A DNA stretch of 64,000 bases from NCBI GenBank assembly GCA_964472135.1, contig CAYYJB010000003.1:18069-82068 (forward strand), read 5' to 3'. Position numbers and translations under genes: made by a program. Shown here piece after piece: positions 1 to 8,652 of this stretch (the first letter of the stretch is position 1; every line of letters starts with the position of its first letter). The stretch comes from JAUREX01 sp964472135. Lineage in GTDB: Bacteria; Pseudomonadota; Alphaproteobacteria; Rhodobacterales; Rhodobacteraceae. A model generated the notes under the pieces. The model did not search any database, had not been told where the DNA came from, and worked only from the letters and a program-made list of their open reading frames with translations.

Positions 1-246
1 GCCGAGGTGGTGGCCTTCGTGCAGGCGCTGCGGGCCGAGGATCTCTTCAAGACGCCGGGCGTGGCCGAGACGATCGACTGGGCGCGCTGCCTTGTCGCGC
101 TCGACACGGTGGCGCTCAGCCCCGAGGTCATCGCCGACACGCTCGGGGCGGTGCTGAAATACCAGGACGACATCGCCCGCCTCGCCGGGTCCGAGGCGCA
201 GCGGGTGCTGAACGAGGCGCGCGCCCGTCTCGGCCGCGCCGGCTGA
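1..246 (+). CDS. MoxR-type AAA+ ATPase (CoxD-like), C-terminal end only
   Basis: The window opens inside this gene; only the last 81 codons are present. The remaining sequence is the helical lid region seen at the C-terminus of MoxR/CoxD ATPases (short motifs TPGVAETIDWAR and LVALD). The Walker motifs lie outside the window, so the ATPase assignment rests on the tail and on context. It is followed with a TGATG junction by a CoxE-like VWA protein, the classic MoxR-VWA chaperone pair. In aerobic CO dehydrogenase clusters CoxD and CoxE act together in maturing the Mo/Cu active site, and the molybdenum hydroxylase genes downstream fit that role. A generic MoxR ATPase serving another client is the alternative. 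Confidence 0.75.
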   Translation, partial: AEVVAFVQALRAEDLFKTPGVAETIDWARCLVALDTVALSPEVIADTLGAVLKYQDDIARLAGSEAQRVLNEARARLGRAG

Positions 247-1457
247 TGGCCGCGCCCCGGCCGCTGTCGGGCACCGAGGGGCGGCTTGCGGCCAACATCG
301 TGCATTTCGCGCGCGCGCTGCGCCGGGCGGGGCTGCGGGTGGGGCCGGCGCAGGTGGTGGCGGCGGTCGAGGCCGTCGCGGTCGCGGGCTTCGCGCGCAA
401 GACGGACTTCTATCACATCCTGCGCGCCACGATGATCTGCCGGGCCGAGGATTTCGAGGCCTTCGATCAGGTCTTCGCCCTCTTCTGGCGCGACCCGGAG
501 TTCATCGAGAAGATGATCCACCTCATGTCGCCGCTCCTGCGCAAGGAGGGCGAGGAGCGCGCGCGCGAGGCGGCGGCGCGGCGTGCGCGCGAGGCGATGG
601 GCGGCGAGCCCCCGGGCCCCGGCCCCGAGACGCCCGTGCGCGAGACGATCGAGCTCGATGCCCGCGACAGCGCGACCTCGGTCGAGCGGCTGCGCGCGAT
701 GGATTTCGAGCAGATGACGGCCGCGGAACTCGCCGAGGCGACGCGGGCGCTGCGCGCGCTGCGGCTGCCGGTGCGGCCGGTGCCGACGCGGCGGGCCCAT
801 CCCGCGCCGCGCGGCGCGGCGGCCGACTTGCGCGCCACGCTGCGCCGGGCGCTGCGCCGGGGCGGCGAGATCGACCGCATCCCCCGCCGCGCCCCCCGGC
901 CGCGCCCGCCCGATCTGGTCGCGATCTGCGACATCTCGGGGTCGATGACGGCCTATTCGCGGATGCTGATGCGGTTCCTGCACGCGCTCGCCTGGTCGCC
1001 GGGGCGCGAGGTGGGGCGGGTGCATGCCTTCACCTTCGGCACGCGGCTCACGAACGTCACGCGCGCGCTGCGCCGGCGCGACCCCGACGCGGCGCTTGCC
1101 GCCGCCGGGCAGGCCGCGCGCGACTGGGAGGGGGGGACGCGGATCGGGGCGGCGCTCCACGCCTTCAACCGCGACTGGTCGCGCCGGGTGCTCGGGCGGG
1201 GCGCGGTCGTCTTCCTCATCACCGATGGGTTGGAGCGCGAATCGCCCGAGGTGCTCGGGGCCGAGGCCGAGCGGCTGCACCTGTCGTGCCGCGAGCTCGT
1301 CTGGCTCAACCCGCTCCTGCGGTGGGATGGCTTCACGCCCCGGGCGGGCGGGATCCGGGCGCTTCTGCCCCATGTGGACCAGCTCCGGCCCTGCCATTCG
1401 CTGCAAAGCCTCGTCGATCTGGCCGAAGTCCTCTCGGGGGCGGATCGTCGCGGCTGA
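246..1457 (+). CDS. coxE: CoxE-like VWA domain protein
   Basis: 403-residue protein with an N-terminal helical region, a basic Pro/Arg-rich middle and a C-terminal von Willebrand A domain. The MIDAS metal-binding motif is intact as D229-I-S231-G-S233, and later MIDAS elements (GGTRIG and ITDGLE) are also present. The ATG overlaps the stop of the MoxR gene (TGATG), so the two are translationally coupled. CoxE-family proteins work with the CoxD ATPase as a chaperone that inserts copper/sulfur into CO dehydrogenase. Whether a form II enzyme needs that step is not settled. The basic linker around residues 165-215 is unusually Arg-rich, probably reflecting GC bias. Confidence 0.86.
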   Translation: MAAPRPLSGTEGRLAANIVHFARALRRAGLRVGPAQVVAAVEAVAVAGFARKTDFYHILRATMICRAEDFEAFDQVFALFWRDPEFIEKMIHLMSPLLRKEGEERAREAAARRAREAMGGEPPGPGPETPVRETIELDARDSATSVERLRAMDFEQMTAAELAEATRALRALRLPVRPVPTRRAHPAPRGAAADLRATLRRALRRGGEIDRIPRRAPRPRPPDLVAICDISGSMTAYSRMLMRFLHALAWSPGREVGRVHAFTFGTRLTNVTRALRRRDPDAALAAAGQAARDWEGGTRIGAALHAFNRDWSRRVLGRGAVVFLITDGLERESPEVLGAEAERLHLSCRELVWLNPLLRWDGFTPRAGGIRALLPHVDQLRPCHSLQSLVDLAEVLSGADRRG

Positions 1458-1473
1458 CCGGGGCCGAAAACAG

Positions 1474-1501
1474 TTGCAAGGCGGGCGCGGCAGGCTAATC
1501 T
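1474..1501 (+). promoter_or_regulatory. Candidate promoter for coxSLM
   Basis: TTGCAA at 1474-1479 and TAATCT at 1496-1501 are separated by 16 bases in the 153-base gap between coxE and coxS. This is the only long gap in the locus, so coxSLM may have its own transcript apart from the MoxR/CoxE pair. The call rests on hexamer similarity only. Confidence 0.33.
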
Positions 1502-1610
1502 TCCCCCGTCACGGTCCGACCCCGGAGGAGGGGGCGGCCAGCGCGTGCCCGACCGCGGGCGGCGGCGACCACGACAATCCGCCGGCCCGGCCGGCTCAGG
1601 GGAGATCCAG

Positions 1611-2084
1611 ATGGCCCAGGTATCGATGACGGTGAACGGCAAGGCGGTGAAACGCAGCGTGCCCGACACCACCCTTCTGTCCGAGTTCCTGCGCGAGCAG
1701 TTGCGCCTGACCGGCACCCATGTCGGCTGCGACACGAGCCAGTGCGGCGCCTGCGTCGTCCATGTGGACGGCCGCGCGGTGAAGTCCTGCACCATGCTCG
1801 CCGCCGCCGCCGAGGGCGCCAGCGTGACGACGATCGAGGGCATCGCCAAGGACGGCGCGCTGCACCCGATGCAGGTCGCCTTCAACGACAACCACGGGCT
1901 TCAGTGCGGCTTCTGCACGCCGGGGATGATCATGTCGGGCGTCGACATGGTCGCGCGCTACAAGGCCGAGGGGCGCGAGCTGACCGAGGCGGCGATCCGC
2001 CACGAGCTCGAGGGCAACATCTGCCGCTGCACGGGCTACCACAACATCGTCAAATCCATTCAGGACGCCGCCGCGCGCATGTGA
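1611..2084 (+). CDS. coxS: Molybdenum hydroxylase small subunit, [2Fe-2S] protein (CoxS)
   Basis: 157-residue iron-sulfur subunit of a xanthine-oxidase family molybdenum hydroxylase, which passes electrons from the Mo site to FAD. It has an N-terminal plant-type [2Fe-2S] domain (C40, C45, C48, C60) and a C-terminal helical [2Fe-2S] domain (C99, C102, C138, C140, in CGFCTPG and CRCTGY). All eight cluster ligands are present. The ATG at 1611 was chosen because a GGGGAGA ribosome-binding site lies just upstream and the protein then begins directly at the ferredoxin fold. An in-frame ATG at 1545 would add 22 Arg/Pro-rich residues with no counterpart in the family. It is followed by coxL after 29 bases, giving the S-L-M order usual for form II enzymes. 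Confidence 0.93.
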   Translation: MAQVSMTVNGKAVKRSVPDTTLLSEFLREQLRLTGTHVGCDTSQCGACVVHVDGRAVKSCTMLAAAAEGASVTTIEGIAKDGALHPMQVAFNDNHGLQCGFCTPGMIMSGVDMVARYKAEGRELTEAAIRHELEGNICRCTGYHNIVKSIQDAAARM

Positions 2085-2113
2085 CGCGAGGCCGGAGCGA
2101 CAGGAGAGAGATC

Positions 2114-4474
2114 ATGAGCGAAGGCATCGGCGCGCGCGTCAAGCGCAAGGAAGACAAGCGGTTCATCACCGGTAAGGGCCGCTATACCGACGACATCCGG
2201 ATGGAGAACCAGGCCTATGCGGCCTTCGTGCGCAGCCCCCACGCGCACGCCCGCGTCACCGGCATCGACCGCTCGGCGGCCGAGGGGATGGAGGGCGTGA
2301 TCGCCGTCCTGACCGGCCCGGAACTCGTGGCCGACAAGATCGGCAACCTCATCTGCGGCTGGGCCGTCAGCTCCAAGGACGGGTCGGGCATGAAGATGGG
2401 CCCGTGGTCGGCCCTCGCGACCGACAAGGTGCGCTATGCCGGCGACGCGGTCGCGGTCGTCATCGCCGAGACGCCCGCCGCCGCGCGCCTCGCGGCCGAG
2501 GCGGTCGCGGTCGATTACGCCGAACTGCCGGCCGTCGTGCATGCCGACCGCGCGCTCGACCCGGGCGCGCCGCAGGTCCATGACGTCGCCCCCGGCAACC
2601 TCATCTACGACTGGGAGATCGGCAACGAGGCCGCGACCGACGCCGCCATCGCGGGCGCCCACCACGTCACGCGGATGGAGATCACGAACAACCGCCTCTC
2701 GCCCAACCCGATGGAGCCGCGCTCGGCGGTCGCGACCTTCGACGAGGCCGAGGATCACTATACGCTCTACACCACCTCGCAGAACCCGCATGTGGCGCGC
2801 CTCGTGCTCTCGGCCTTCTACAACGTCGCGCCCGAGCACAAGCTGCGCGTCATCGCCCCCGACGTGGGCGGCGGCTTCGGCTCGAAGATCTACATCTACC
2901 CCGAAGAGATCGTCTGCCTCTGGGCCTCGATGAAGACCAAGCGCTCGGTCAAGTGGACGGCCGACCGCTCCGAGGCGTTCCTGACCGACGCGCACGGGCG
3001 CGACCATGTCTCTACCGCGACGATGGGCTTCGACAAGTCGGGCCGCATCACGGGCTTCAAGGTCGAGACGATCGCGAACCTCGGCGCCTACATGTCGCTC
3101 TTCTCGTCCTGCGTGCCGACCTATCTCTATGCCACGCTGCTCTCGGGCCAGTATGACATCGCCAACATCCACTGCAACGTGAAGGCGGTCTATACCAACA
3201 CCGTGCCGGTCGATGCCTATCGCGGCGCCGGACGGCCCGAGGCCTGCTATCTGATCGAGCGCATGATGGAGACGGCCGCGCGCGAGATGGGGATGAACCC
3301 GGCCGATCTGCGCCGCAAGAACTTCATCACCGCCTTCCCGCACCAGACGCCCGTCATCATGGCCTATGACGCGGGCGACTTCGGTGGCAACCTCGACAAG
3401 GCGCTGAAGGCGGCCGATGTCGCGGGCTTCGCCGCCCGCAAGGCCGAGGCCGCGCGCCGCGGCAAGCTGCGCGGCCTTGGCTATTCGTGCTACATCGAGG
3501 CTTGCGGCATCGCGCCCTCGGCCGCGGTGGGCAGCCTCGGGGCGGGCGTGGGCCTGTGGGAATCGGCCGAGGTGCGGGTGAACCCCGTCGGCACCATCGA
3601 GGTGCTGACCGGCAGCCACAGCCACGGCCAGGGCCACGAGACGACCTTCGCGCAGGTCGTCGCCGACCGCTTCGGCCTGCCGATCGGCAACGTCCAGATC
3701 GTGCACGGCGATACCGACAAGGTGCAGTTCGGCATGGGCACCTATGGCTCGCGCTCGGGCGCGGTCGGGATCTCGGCGATCGTCAAGGCGCTCGACAAGG
3801 TCGAGGCCAAGGTGAAGAAGATCGCGGCCCATGTGCTCGAGGCCGCCGAGGCCGACCTCGTGATCGAGGGCGGCGCGGTCAAGGTCGCGGGCACCGACCG
3901 CCAGATGGCCTGGCACGAGGTCGGGCTTGCCGCCTACACCGCCCACAACCTGCCCGCGGGCATGGAGCCGGGGCTGAAGGAGGGGGCCTTCTACGATCCG
4001 GTCAACTTCACCTTCCCCGCCGGCGCCTACATCGCCGAGGTCGAGGTCGACCCGGCAACGGGCGTGACCGAGGTGGTCCGCTTCACCGCCGCGGACGATT
4101 TCGGCACGATCATCAACCCGATGATCGTCGAGGGGCAGGTTCACGGCGGGGTGGCGCAGGGCATCGGACAGGCGCTGCTCGAAGAGGTCGTCTATTCCGA
4201 CGACGGTCAGCTCGTGACCGGCTCGTTCATGGACTACGCCATGCCGCGCGCCGATGACGTGCCCTTCTACACGATCGAGCACAACACCACCGTCTGCCCC
4301 AACAACCCGCTCGGCCTCAAGGGCTGCGGCGAGGCCGGCGCCATCGGCGCCCCCCCCGCCGTCATCAACGCGATCACCGACGCGATCGGGACGAACGACC
4401 TCGCCATGCCGGCCACGCCCCAGCGCGTCTGGCGCGCGATCCAGGCCGCCCGGCCCGCCATGGCCGCCGAATAA
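2114..4474 (+). CDS. coxL: Form II-type aerobic CO dehydrogenase large subunit (CoxL-like, molybdopterin)
   Basis: 786-residue molybdopterin-binding catalytic subunit of the xanthine oxidase family. The active-site loop reads AYRGAGR at residues 368-374. This is the form II signature; form I CO dehydrogenases have AYxCSFR with the copper-binding Cys. The Mo-site glutamate sits in GCGEAGAIGAPP (E740), and the cofactor loop VGGGFGSK is intact. A clean GGAGAGAG site precedes the ATG at 2114. Form II enzymes have been linked to slow CO oxidation but may act on other small carbonyl or heteroaromatic substrates, so the physiological substrate is open. The active-site Cys needed for the Mo-S-Cu centre is absent, so the name CO dehydrogenase should be treated as a family label. 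Confidence 0.93.
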   Translation: MSEGIGARVKRKEDKRFITGKGRYTDDIRMENQAYAAFVRSPHAHARVTGIDRSAAEGMEGVIAVLTGPELVADKIGNLICGWAVSSKDGSGMKMGPWSALATDKVRYAGDAVAVVIAETPAAARLAAEAVAVDYAELPAVVHADRALDPGAPQVHDVAPGNLIYDWEIGNEAATDAAIAGAHHVTRMEITNNRLSPNPMEPRSAVATFDEAEDHYTLYTTSQNPHVARLVLSAFYNVAPEHKLRVIAPDVGGGFGSKIYIYPEEIVCLWASMKTKRSVKWTADRSEAFLTDAHGRDHVSTATMGFDKSGRITGFKVETIANLGAYMSLFSSCVPTYLYATLLSGQYDIANIHCNVKAVYTNTVPVDAYRGAGRPEACYLIERMMETAAREMGMNPADLRRKNFITAFPHQTPVIMAYDAGDFGGNLDKALKAADVAGFAARKAEAARRGKLRGLGYSCYIEACGIAPSAAVGSLGAGVGLWESAEVRVNPVGTIEVLTGSHSHGQGHETTFAQVVADRFGLPIGNVQIVHGDTDKVQFGMGTYGSRSGAVGISAIVKALDKVEAKVKKIAAHVLEAAEADLVIEGGAVKVAGTDRQMAWHEVGLAAYTAHNLPAGMEPGLKEGAFYDPVNFTFPAGAYIAEVEVDPATGVTEVVRFTAADDFGTIINPMIVEGQVHGGVAQGIGQALLEEVVYSDDGQLVTGSFMDYAMPRADDVPFYTIEHNTTVCPNNPLGLKGCGEAGAIGAPPAVINAITDAIGTNDLAMPATPQRVWRAIQAARPAMAAE

Positions 4475-4489
4475 GGGAAGGGACGCAAC

Positions 4490-5284
4490 ATGTACGCAAC
4501 CACCTATCACCGCCCCGCCTCGGTCGCCGACGCGGCGAAACTCCTCTCGGGCCATGCCGAGGCCAAGGTCCTCGCGGGCGGGCAGACGCTGCTGCCGACA
4601 ATGAAGCAGCATCTCGCGGCGCCATCGGACCTGATCGACATCCGCCGCATCCCCGGCCTTCAGGGCGTGAGCGTCGCGAACGGCGCCCTCGTGATCGGGG
4701 CGGCGACGGCGCATGCCGATGTCGCGCGCAATGCCGAGGTGCTGCGCCACGCCCCGGCGCTCGCCTGCCTTGCGGCGGGCATCGGCGACCCGGCGGTGCG
4801 CCACATGGGCACGATCGGCGGGTCGGTCGCCAACAACGACCCGGCCGCCGACTATCCCTCGGCGGTGCTCGCGCTCAACGCAACCGTCGTGACCAACCGG
4901 CGCGAGATCGCGGCGGACGACTACTTCAAGGGCATGTTCACGACCGCGCTCGGCGCGGATGAGATCATCACCGCGATCCGCGTGACCCCGCCCAAGCGCG
5001 CGGCCTATGCCAAGTTCGCCAACCCGGCCTCGCGCTATGCCCTCGTGGGCGTGTTCGTGGCCGAGACGGCCTCGGGCGTGCGCGTCGCGGTAACGGGGGC
5101 GGGCGAGGGCGGGGTCTTTCGCCACAAGGGGCTCGAGGCCGCGCTCTCGGCCTCGTTCACGCCCGAGGCGGTCGACAAGGTCAAGATCTCGGCCGATGGT
5201 CTTCTGTCGGACATCCACGCGGGCGCGGACTATCGCGCCCATCTGATCGGCGTGATGGCGCGGCGCGCCGTCGCCGCCGCCTGA
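4490..5284 (+). CDS. coxM: Molybdenum hydroxylase medium subunit, FAD-binding (CoxM)
   Basis: 264-residue FAD subunit that accepts electrons from the [2Fe-2S] subunit. Both flavin-binding motifs of the family are visible: AGGQT at residues 29-33 and TIGGSVANNDPAADYP from residue 107. Length matches the family. It starts 15 bases after coxL with a GGGAAGGGA site, so S, L and M form one operon. No coxF, coxG or MobA-like accessory gene follows; the next gene is yggS, so the rest of the maturation set must lie elsewhere or upstream of the window. Confidence 0.92.
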   Translation: MYATTYHRPASVADAAKLLSGHAEAKVLAGGQTLLPTMKQHLAAPSDLIDIRRIPGLQGVSVANGALVIGAATAHADVARNAEVLRHAPALACLAAGIGDPAVRHMGTIGGSVANNDPAADYPSAVLALNATVVTNRREIAADDYFKGMFTTALGADEIITAIRVTPPKRAAYAKFANPASRYALVGVFVAETASGVRVAVTGAGEGGVFRHKGLEAALSASFTPEAVDKVKISADGLLSDIHAGADYRAHLIGVMARRAVAAA

Positions 5285-5291
5285 GCGGATC

Positions 5292-5316
5292 GGGGCGGGC
5301 GCCCATTGCCCGCCCC
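5292..5316 (+). terminator. Strong hairpin after coxM
   Basis: A perfect 9-bp inverted repeat (GGGGCGGGC and GCCCGCCCC) with a 7-base loop lies directly after the coxM stop and before yggS. There is no T-run after it, so it may act as an mRNA 3' stabiliser or a weak terminator rather than a classical intrinsic terminator. Confidence 0.35.
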
Positions 5317-5341
5317 ACTGCCCGCCCCTGCGCCCCGCATC

Positions 5342-6007
5342 ATGTCGCTTGCCGATATCGAAGCCCGCATCGCGGCCGCCTGCCGCGCGAACGGCCGCGC
5401 GCGCGCGGACGTGACCCTCATCGCTGTCTCGAAGCTCCAGCCCGAGGATCGGGTCGAGGCCGTCATCGCCGCGGGCCACCGCGTTTTCGGCGAGAACTAC
5501 GTGCAGGAGGCCGACGCGCGCTGGTCGCACCGGCGCGGGGCCATCGAGGGCTTGCAGGTCCACCTCGTCGGGCCGCTCCAGACCAACAAGGCGCGCAAGG
5601 CGGTCGAGATCTTCGATGCGATCCACAGCCTCGATCGACCGTCGCTGGCGCAAAAGCTCGCGGCGCTGGCGCAGGAACGGGGCGCGTGCCCCGACCTCTT
5701 CGTGCAGGTCAACACCGGGTCCGAGCCGCAAAAGGCGGGCGTGCTGCCGCCCGATGCCGACGCCTTCATCGCCGAGGCGCGGCGGATGGACCTGCCGCTG
5801 CGGGGCCTCATGTGCATCCCGCCCGAGGGCGAGGATCCCGCGCCGCATTTCCGCGACCTCGCCGCCATCTCGGCGCGCAACGGGATCGCGGCCCTCTCGA
5901 TGGGGATGAGCGGCGATTTCGAGGTCGCGATCGCCCATGGCGCCACGCATCTGCGCGTGGGCTCGGCCATCTTCGGCGCCCGCCCGCCCCGCACCCCCGC
6001 AGGCTAG
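5342..6007 (+). CDS. yggS: YggS family PLP homeostasis protein
   Basis: 221-residue PLP-binding TIM-barrel protein (YggS/PLPBP family), a cytoplasmic regulator of pyridoxal phosphate and amino-acid balance with no known enzymatic activity. The PLP lysine lies in the LIAVSK motif near the N-terminus; FGENYVQEA, HLVGPLQTNK and the phosphate-binding SMGMSGDFE are also clear. The ATG at 5342 is preferred because the family begins near an SLADIEARI-like helix; a TTG at 5306 would add a Pro/Ala-rich leader. The stop lies in a CTAG shared with the convergent UbiH-like gene. Confidence 0.92.
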   Translation: MSLADIEARIAAACRANGRARADVTLIAVSKLQPEDRVEAVIAAGHRVFGENYVQEADARWSHRRGAIEGLQVHLVGPLQTNKARKAVEIFDAIHSLDRPSLAQKLAALAQERGACPDLFVQVNTGSEPQKAGVLPPDADAFIAEARRMDLPLRGLMCIPPEGEDPAPHFRDLAAISARNGIAALSMGMSGDFEVAIAHGATHLRVGSAIFGARPPRTPAG

Positions 6008-7227
6008 AGCGGCCGCCCCGTCAGCAGCCGCGGCACATCGCCCGCAAGGCCCGCCGCCTCGCGGATGAAGGCACGCCGCAGCGCAGGCAGGCCCGACACC
6101 GCCGCCATCCCGAGGCCGCGCAGCGCCCGGAGCGGCGCGGCATCGTTGGAAAAGAGCCGGTTCACCCCATCCATCCCGAGCGCGAGCAGCGTCGCATCCG
6201 GCCGCCGCCAGCGTTCATAGGCCGCGAGCGGGATGTCGCCGCCGATATCCTCGCCCCGCCGGCGCGCGCCGACCAGCACCTCGGCCAGCGCGGCCACGTC
6301 GCGCAGCCCGAGGTTCAGCCCCTGTCCCGCGATCGGATGCACCCCATGCGCCGCATCGCCCACCAGCGCGACCCGCGCCGCGCGATAGCTCTGCGCGAGC
6401 GAGAGCGAGAGCGGATAGATATGCCGCGCCCCCTCGGGCGCGATGGCGCCGAGGTCGGGGCCGATCCGCTCTGCCAGCAGCGCCGCGAAATCCGCCGCGT
6501 CGAGGCCGTGGATCAGCCGCGCCGCCGCGCGCGCCTCGGTCCAGACGATCGAGGACCGCCGCCCCCGCAGCGGCAGGATCGCCAGCGGCCCGCCGGGCAG
6601 AAAGACCTGCCGCGCGATCCCGCCATGCTCGCCCTCATGCGCGATGGCGGTGGTGACGGCATCCTGCCCGTAATCATGCCCGACGCGCGCGATGCCCGCC
6701 TGTGCCGCGACCGCCCCGCCCCGCCCGTCCGCCCCGACGAGGAGCGCGGCCTCGACCTCTCGCCCGTCGCTCAGCCCGACGCGCACGCGGGCGGGGCCGG
6801 CCGCGTGGCCCGCCACCGCCGCCCCGTCGGCCAGCACGATGCCCGGCGTCGCCGCCATGGCCGCGCGCAGCGCCGCGTGCAGGTGGCGATCCTCGAGCAT
6901 GAAGCCCATCGGGCCTTCCTCGATCTCGGCATGATCGAAGGCCATCGCGAAGGGTCCGGCGCCCGTGCCCGGCCGCGCGTCGGTCGTGCGCACGCCAAGG
7001 ATCGGCTGCGCCTCGGCCGCGACACCCTCCCACACCCCGATCGCGGCCAAAAGCCGCTGCGAGGCCGCCGCCAGCGAATAGGCCCGCCCGTCGAACCCCT
7101 CCCGTCCCCGCGGCCCCGGCGGGCGCGGATCGGCGACGCAGACACCCAGCCCCGCGCACGCCAGCGCAAGCGCCAGTGCCGGCCCGTTGAGGCCCCCCCC
7201 CGCGATGACGACATCGACCCGATCCAT
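6004..7227 (-). CDS. UbiH/UbiF-family FAD-dependent ubiquinone hydroxylase
   Basis: 407-residue flavoprotein monooxygenase of the UbiH/UbiF/COQ6 class that hydroxylates the ring of ubiquinone precursors. It has the N-terminal dinucleotide motif GGGLNG (residues 10-15), the DG motif GADGRGG (165-171) and the second FAD motif GDAAHGVHPIAGQGLNLG (290-307). Alphaproteobacteria use a few of these enzymes with varying ring positions, so sequence reading alone cannot say which carbon is hydroxylated. It is monocistronic by context, convergent with yggS and divergent from the amidase gene 84 bases away. Confidence 0.87.
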   Translation of the reverse strand: MDRVDVVIAGGGLNGPALALALACAGLGVCVADPRPPGPRGREGFDGRAYSLAAASQRLLAAIGVWEGVAAEAQPILGVRTTDARPGTGAGPFAMAFDHAEIEEGPMGFMLEDRHLHAALRAAMAATPGIVLADGAAVAGHAAGPARVRVGLSDGREVEAALLVGADGRGGAVAAQAGIARVGHDYGQDAVTTAIAHEGEHGGIARQVFLPGGPLAILPLRGRRSSIVWTEARAAARLIHGLDAADFAALLAERIGPDLGAIAPEGARHIYPLSLSLAQSYRAARVALVGDAAHGVHPIAGQGLNLGLRDVAALAEVLVGARRRGEDIGGDIPLAAYERWRRPDATLLALGMDGVNRLFSNDAAPLRALRGLGMAAVSGLPALRRAFIREAAGLAGDVPRLLTGRPL

Positions 7228-7311
7228 GCCCGCGCCCTAATCGCGCCGGGCGGGATTGTCCATGCGACGCAGGCCCGCTAGCTTCGGCCTCCACAGCATC
7301 GGGGGTGCGGC

Positions 7312-8646
7312 ATGGCCGGGGATTGGGCGAAGATGACGGCGGCCGAGACGGGCCGCGAGATCGAGGCGGGCCGTGCCGATCCGGTCGCGCTGGCCGAGGC
7401 CTTTCTCGGGGCCATCGCGGCGCATCCCGACGGCGCGCGCGTCTATGCCCGCACGACGCCCGAACGCGCGCTGGCCGAGGCGGGCGCGGCGCGCGCGCGC
7501 GCCCGCGCGGGGCTCCGCCGCCACCCCCTCGACGGCGTGCCGCTGAGCTGGAAGGACCTCTTCGATACCGCGGGCACCGCGACCGAGGCGGGCAGCGCGC
7601 TCTTGCGGGGCCGTGTGCCGCAGGCCGATGCCGACGTGCTGGCCGAGGCGACGCGGGCGGGCCTTGTCTGCCTTGGCAAGACGCACATGTCCGAGCTGGC
7701 GTTTTCGGGCCTCGGCCTCAATCCCGTGACGGCGACGCCGCCGAACGTGAACGATCCCGCCCGCGTGCCCGGCGGGTCGTCGTCGGGGGCGGCGGCGTCG
7801 GTGGCGCTCGGGCTCGCGCCGGCGGCGATCGGGTCGGACACGGGCGGTTCGGTGCGCATCCCGGCCGCGTGGAACGATCTGGTCGGCCTCAAGACCTCCG
7901 AGGGCCGGCTTGGCCTCGGCGGTGTCGTGCCGCTGGCCGAGAGCTTCGACACGGTGGGCCCGCTCGCGCGCAGCGTCGAGGATTGCGCGCTTCTCCTCTC
8001 GGCGCTCGGGGGGGGGCGGCCGATGGACCTGCGCGGCGCGCACCTCGGGGGCGTGCGCCTCCTGATCCTCGAATCGGTCGCCTTCGACGAGATCCGCCCA
8101 GAACCGGCCGCCGCCTTCGCCGATGCCGCCCGCCGGCTCGAGGCCGCAGGTGCCACGCTCTCGCGCGCCCGCGTCCGGGCCGCAGCCGAGGCGCTGACCC
8201 TCGCGCCCGCCCTCGTCGCGCCCGAAGCCTACGGCACCTGGTCCGGGACGATCGAGGCCGCGCCGCACCTCATGTTCCCCCCGATCCTCGAACGCTTCCG
8301 CGGGGGCGCGAGCATCAAGGCGATGGATTATGTCGCGGCGCGGCGGCGGATGCGCGCGCTGCGGGCCGAATGGGCCGCCGAGGTCGCGGGCTTCGACGCG
8401 GTGATCCTGCCCACGGCGCCGATCCTGCCGCCTGATGCCGCGCGGCTCATGACGGATGCGGCCTATTACACGGCCGAGAACCTGCTCGCGCTGCGCAACA
8501 CGCGCATCGGCAACATCCTCGGGCTCTGCGGGCTCAGCCTGCCGACGGGGCATCCGTCGTGCGGGATCATGCTGCTTGCCCCCGCCATGGCCGAAGAGCG
8601 TCTCTTGCGCGTCGGGGCCGCGGCCGAGGCCGCCCTCGGCGTCTGA
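7312..8646 (+). CDS. Amidase signature family hydrolase
   Basis: 444-residue amidase-signature enzyme. The Ser-cisSer-Lys triad is readable: K81 in SWKDLFD, the Ser cluster at 156-158 in GGSSSGAA, and the nucleophile S180 in GSDTGGSVR. This family cleaves amides or indole/aryl-acetamides, or acts in GatA. There is no neighbouring GatB/GatC, and GatA normally has a longer C-terminus, so a catabolic amidase is more likely than tRNA-dependent amidation; the substrate is unknown. The gene ends only 6 bases from the convergent zapA. Confidence 0.9.
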   Translation: MAGDWAKMTAAETGREIEAGRADPVALAEAFLGAIAAHPDGARVYARTTPERALAEAGAARARARAGLRRHPLDGVPLSWKDLFDTAGTATEAGSALLRGRVPQADADVLAEATRAGLVCLGKTHMSELAFSGLGLNPVTATPPNVNDPARVPGGSSSGAAASVALGLAPAAIGSDTGGSVRIPAAWNDLVGLKTSEGRLGLGGVVPLAESFDTVGPLARSVEDCALLLSALGGGRPMDLRGAHLGGVRLLILESVAFDEIRPEPAAAFADAARRLEAAGATLSRARVRAAAEALTLAPALVAPEAYGTWSGTIEAAPHLMFPPILERFRGGASIKAMDYVAARRRMRALRAEWAAEVAGFDAVILPTAPILPPDAARLMTDAAYYTAENLLALRNTRIGNILGLCGLSLPTGHPSCGIMLLAPAMAEERLLRVGAAAEAALGV

Positions 8647-8652
8647 GGCGCC

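Noticed and set aside
2060..5950. A minus-strand open frame of about 1300 codons opposite coxL-coxM-yggS
   Set aside because: It is the antisense of well-supported genes; composition is Arg/His/Gly/Asp-rich as expected for the reverse reading of GC-rich coding DNA, and no domain is visible.
7312..8646. GatA of the amidotransferase complex
   Set aside because: No gatB/gatC neighbour and length and context suit a general amidase.
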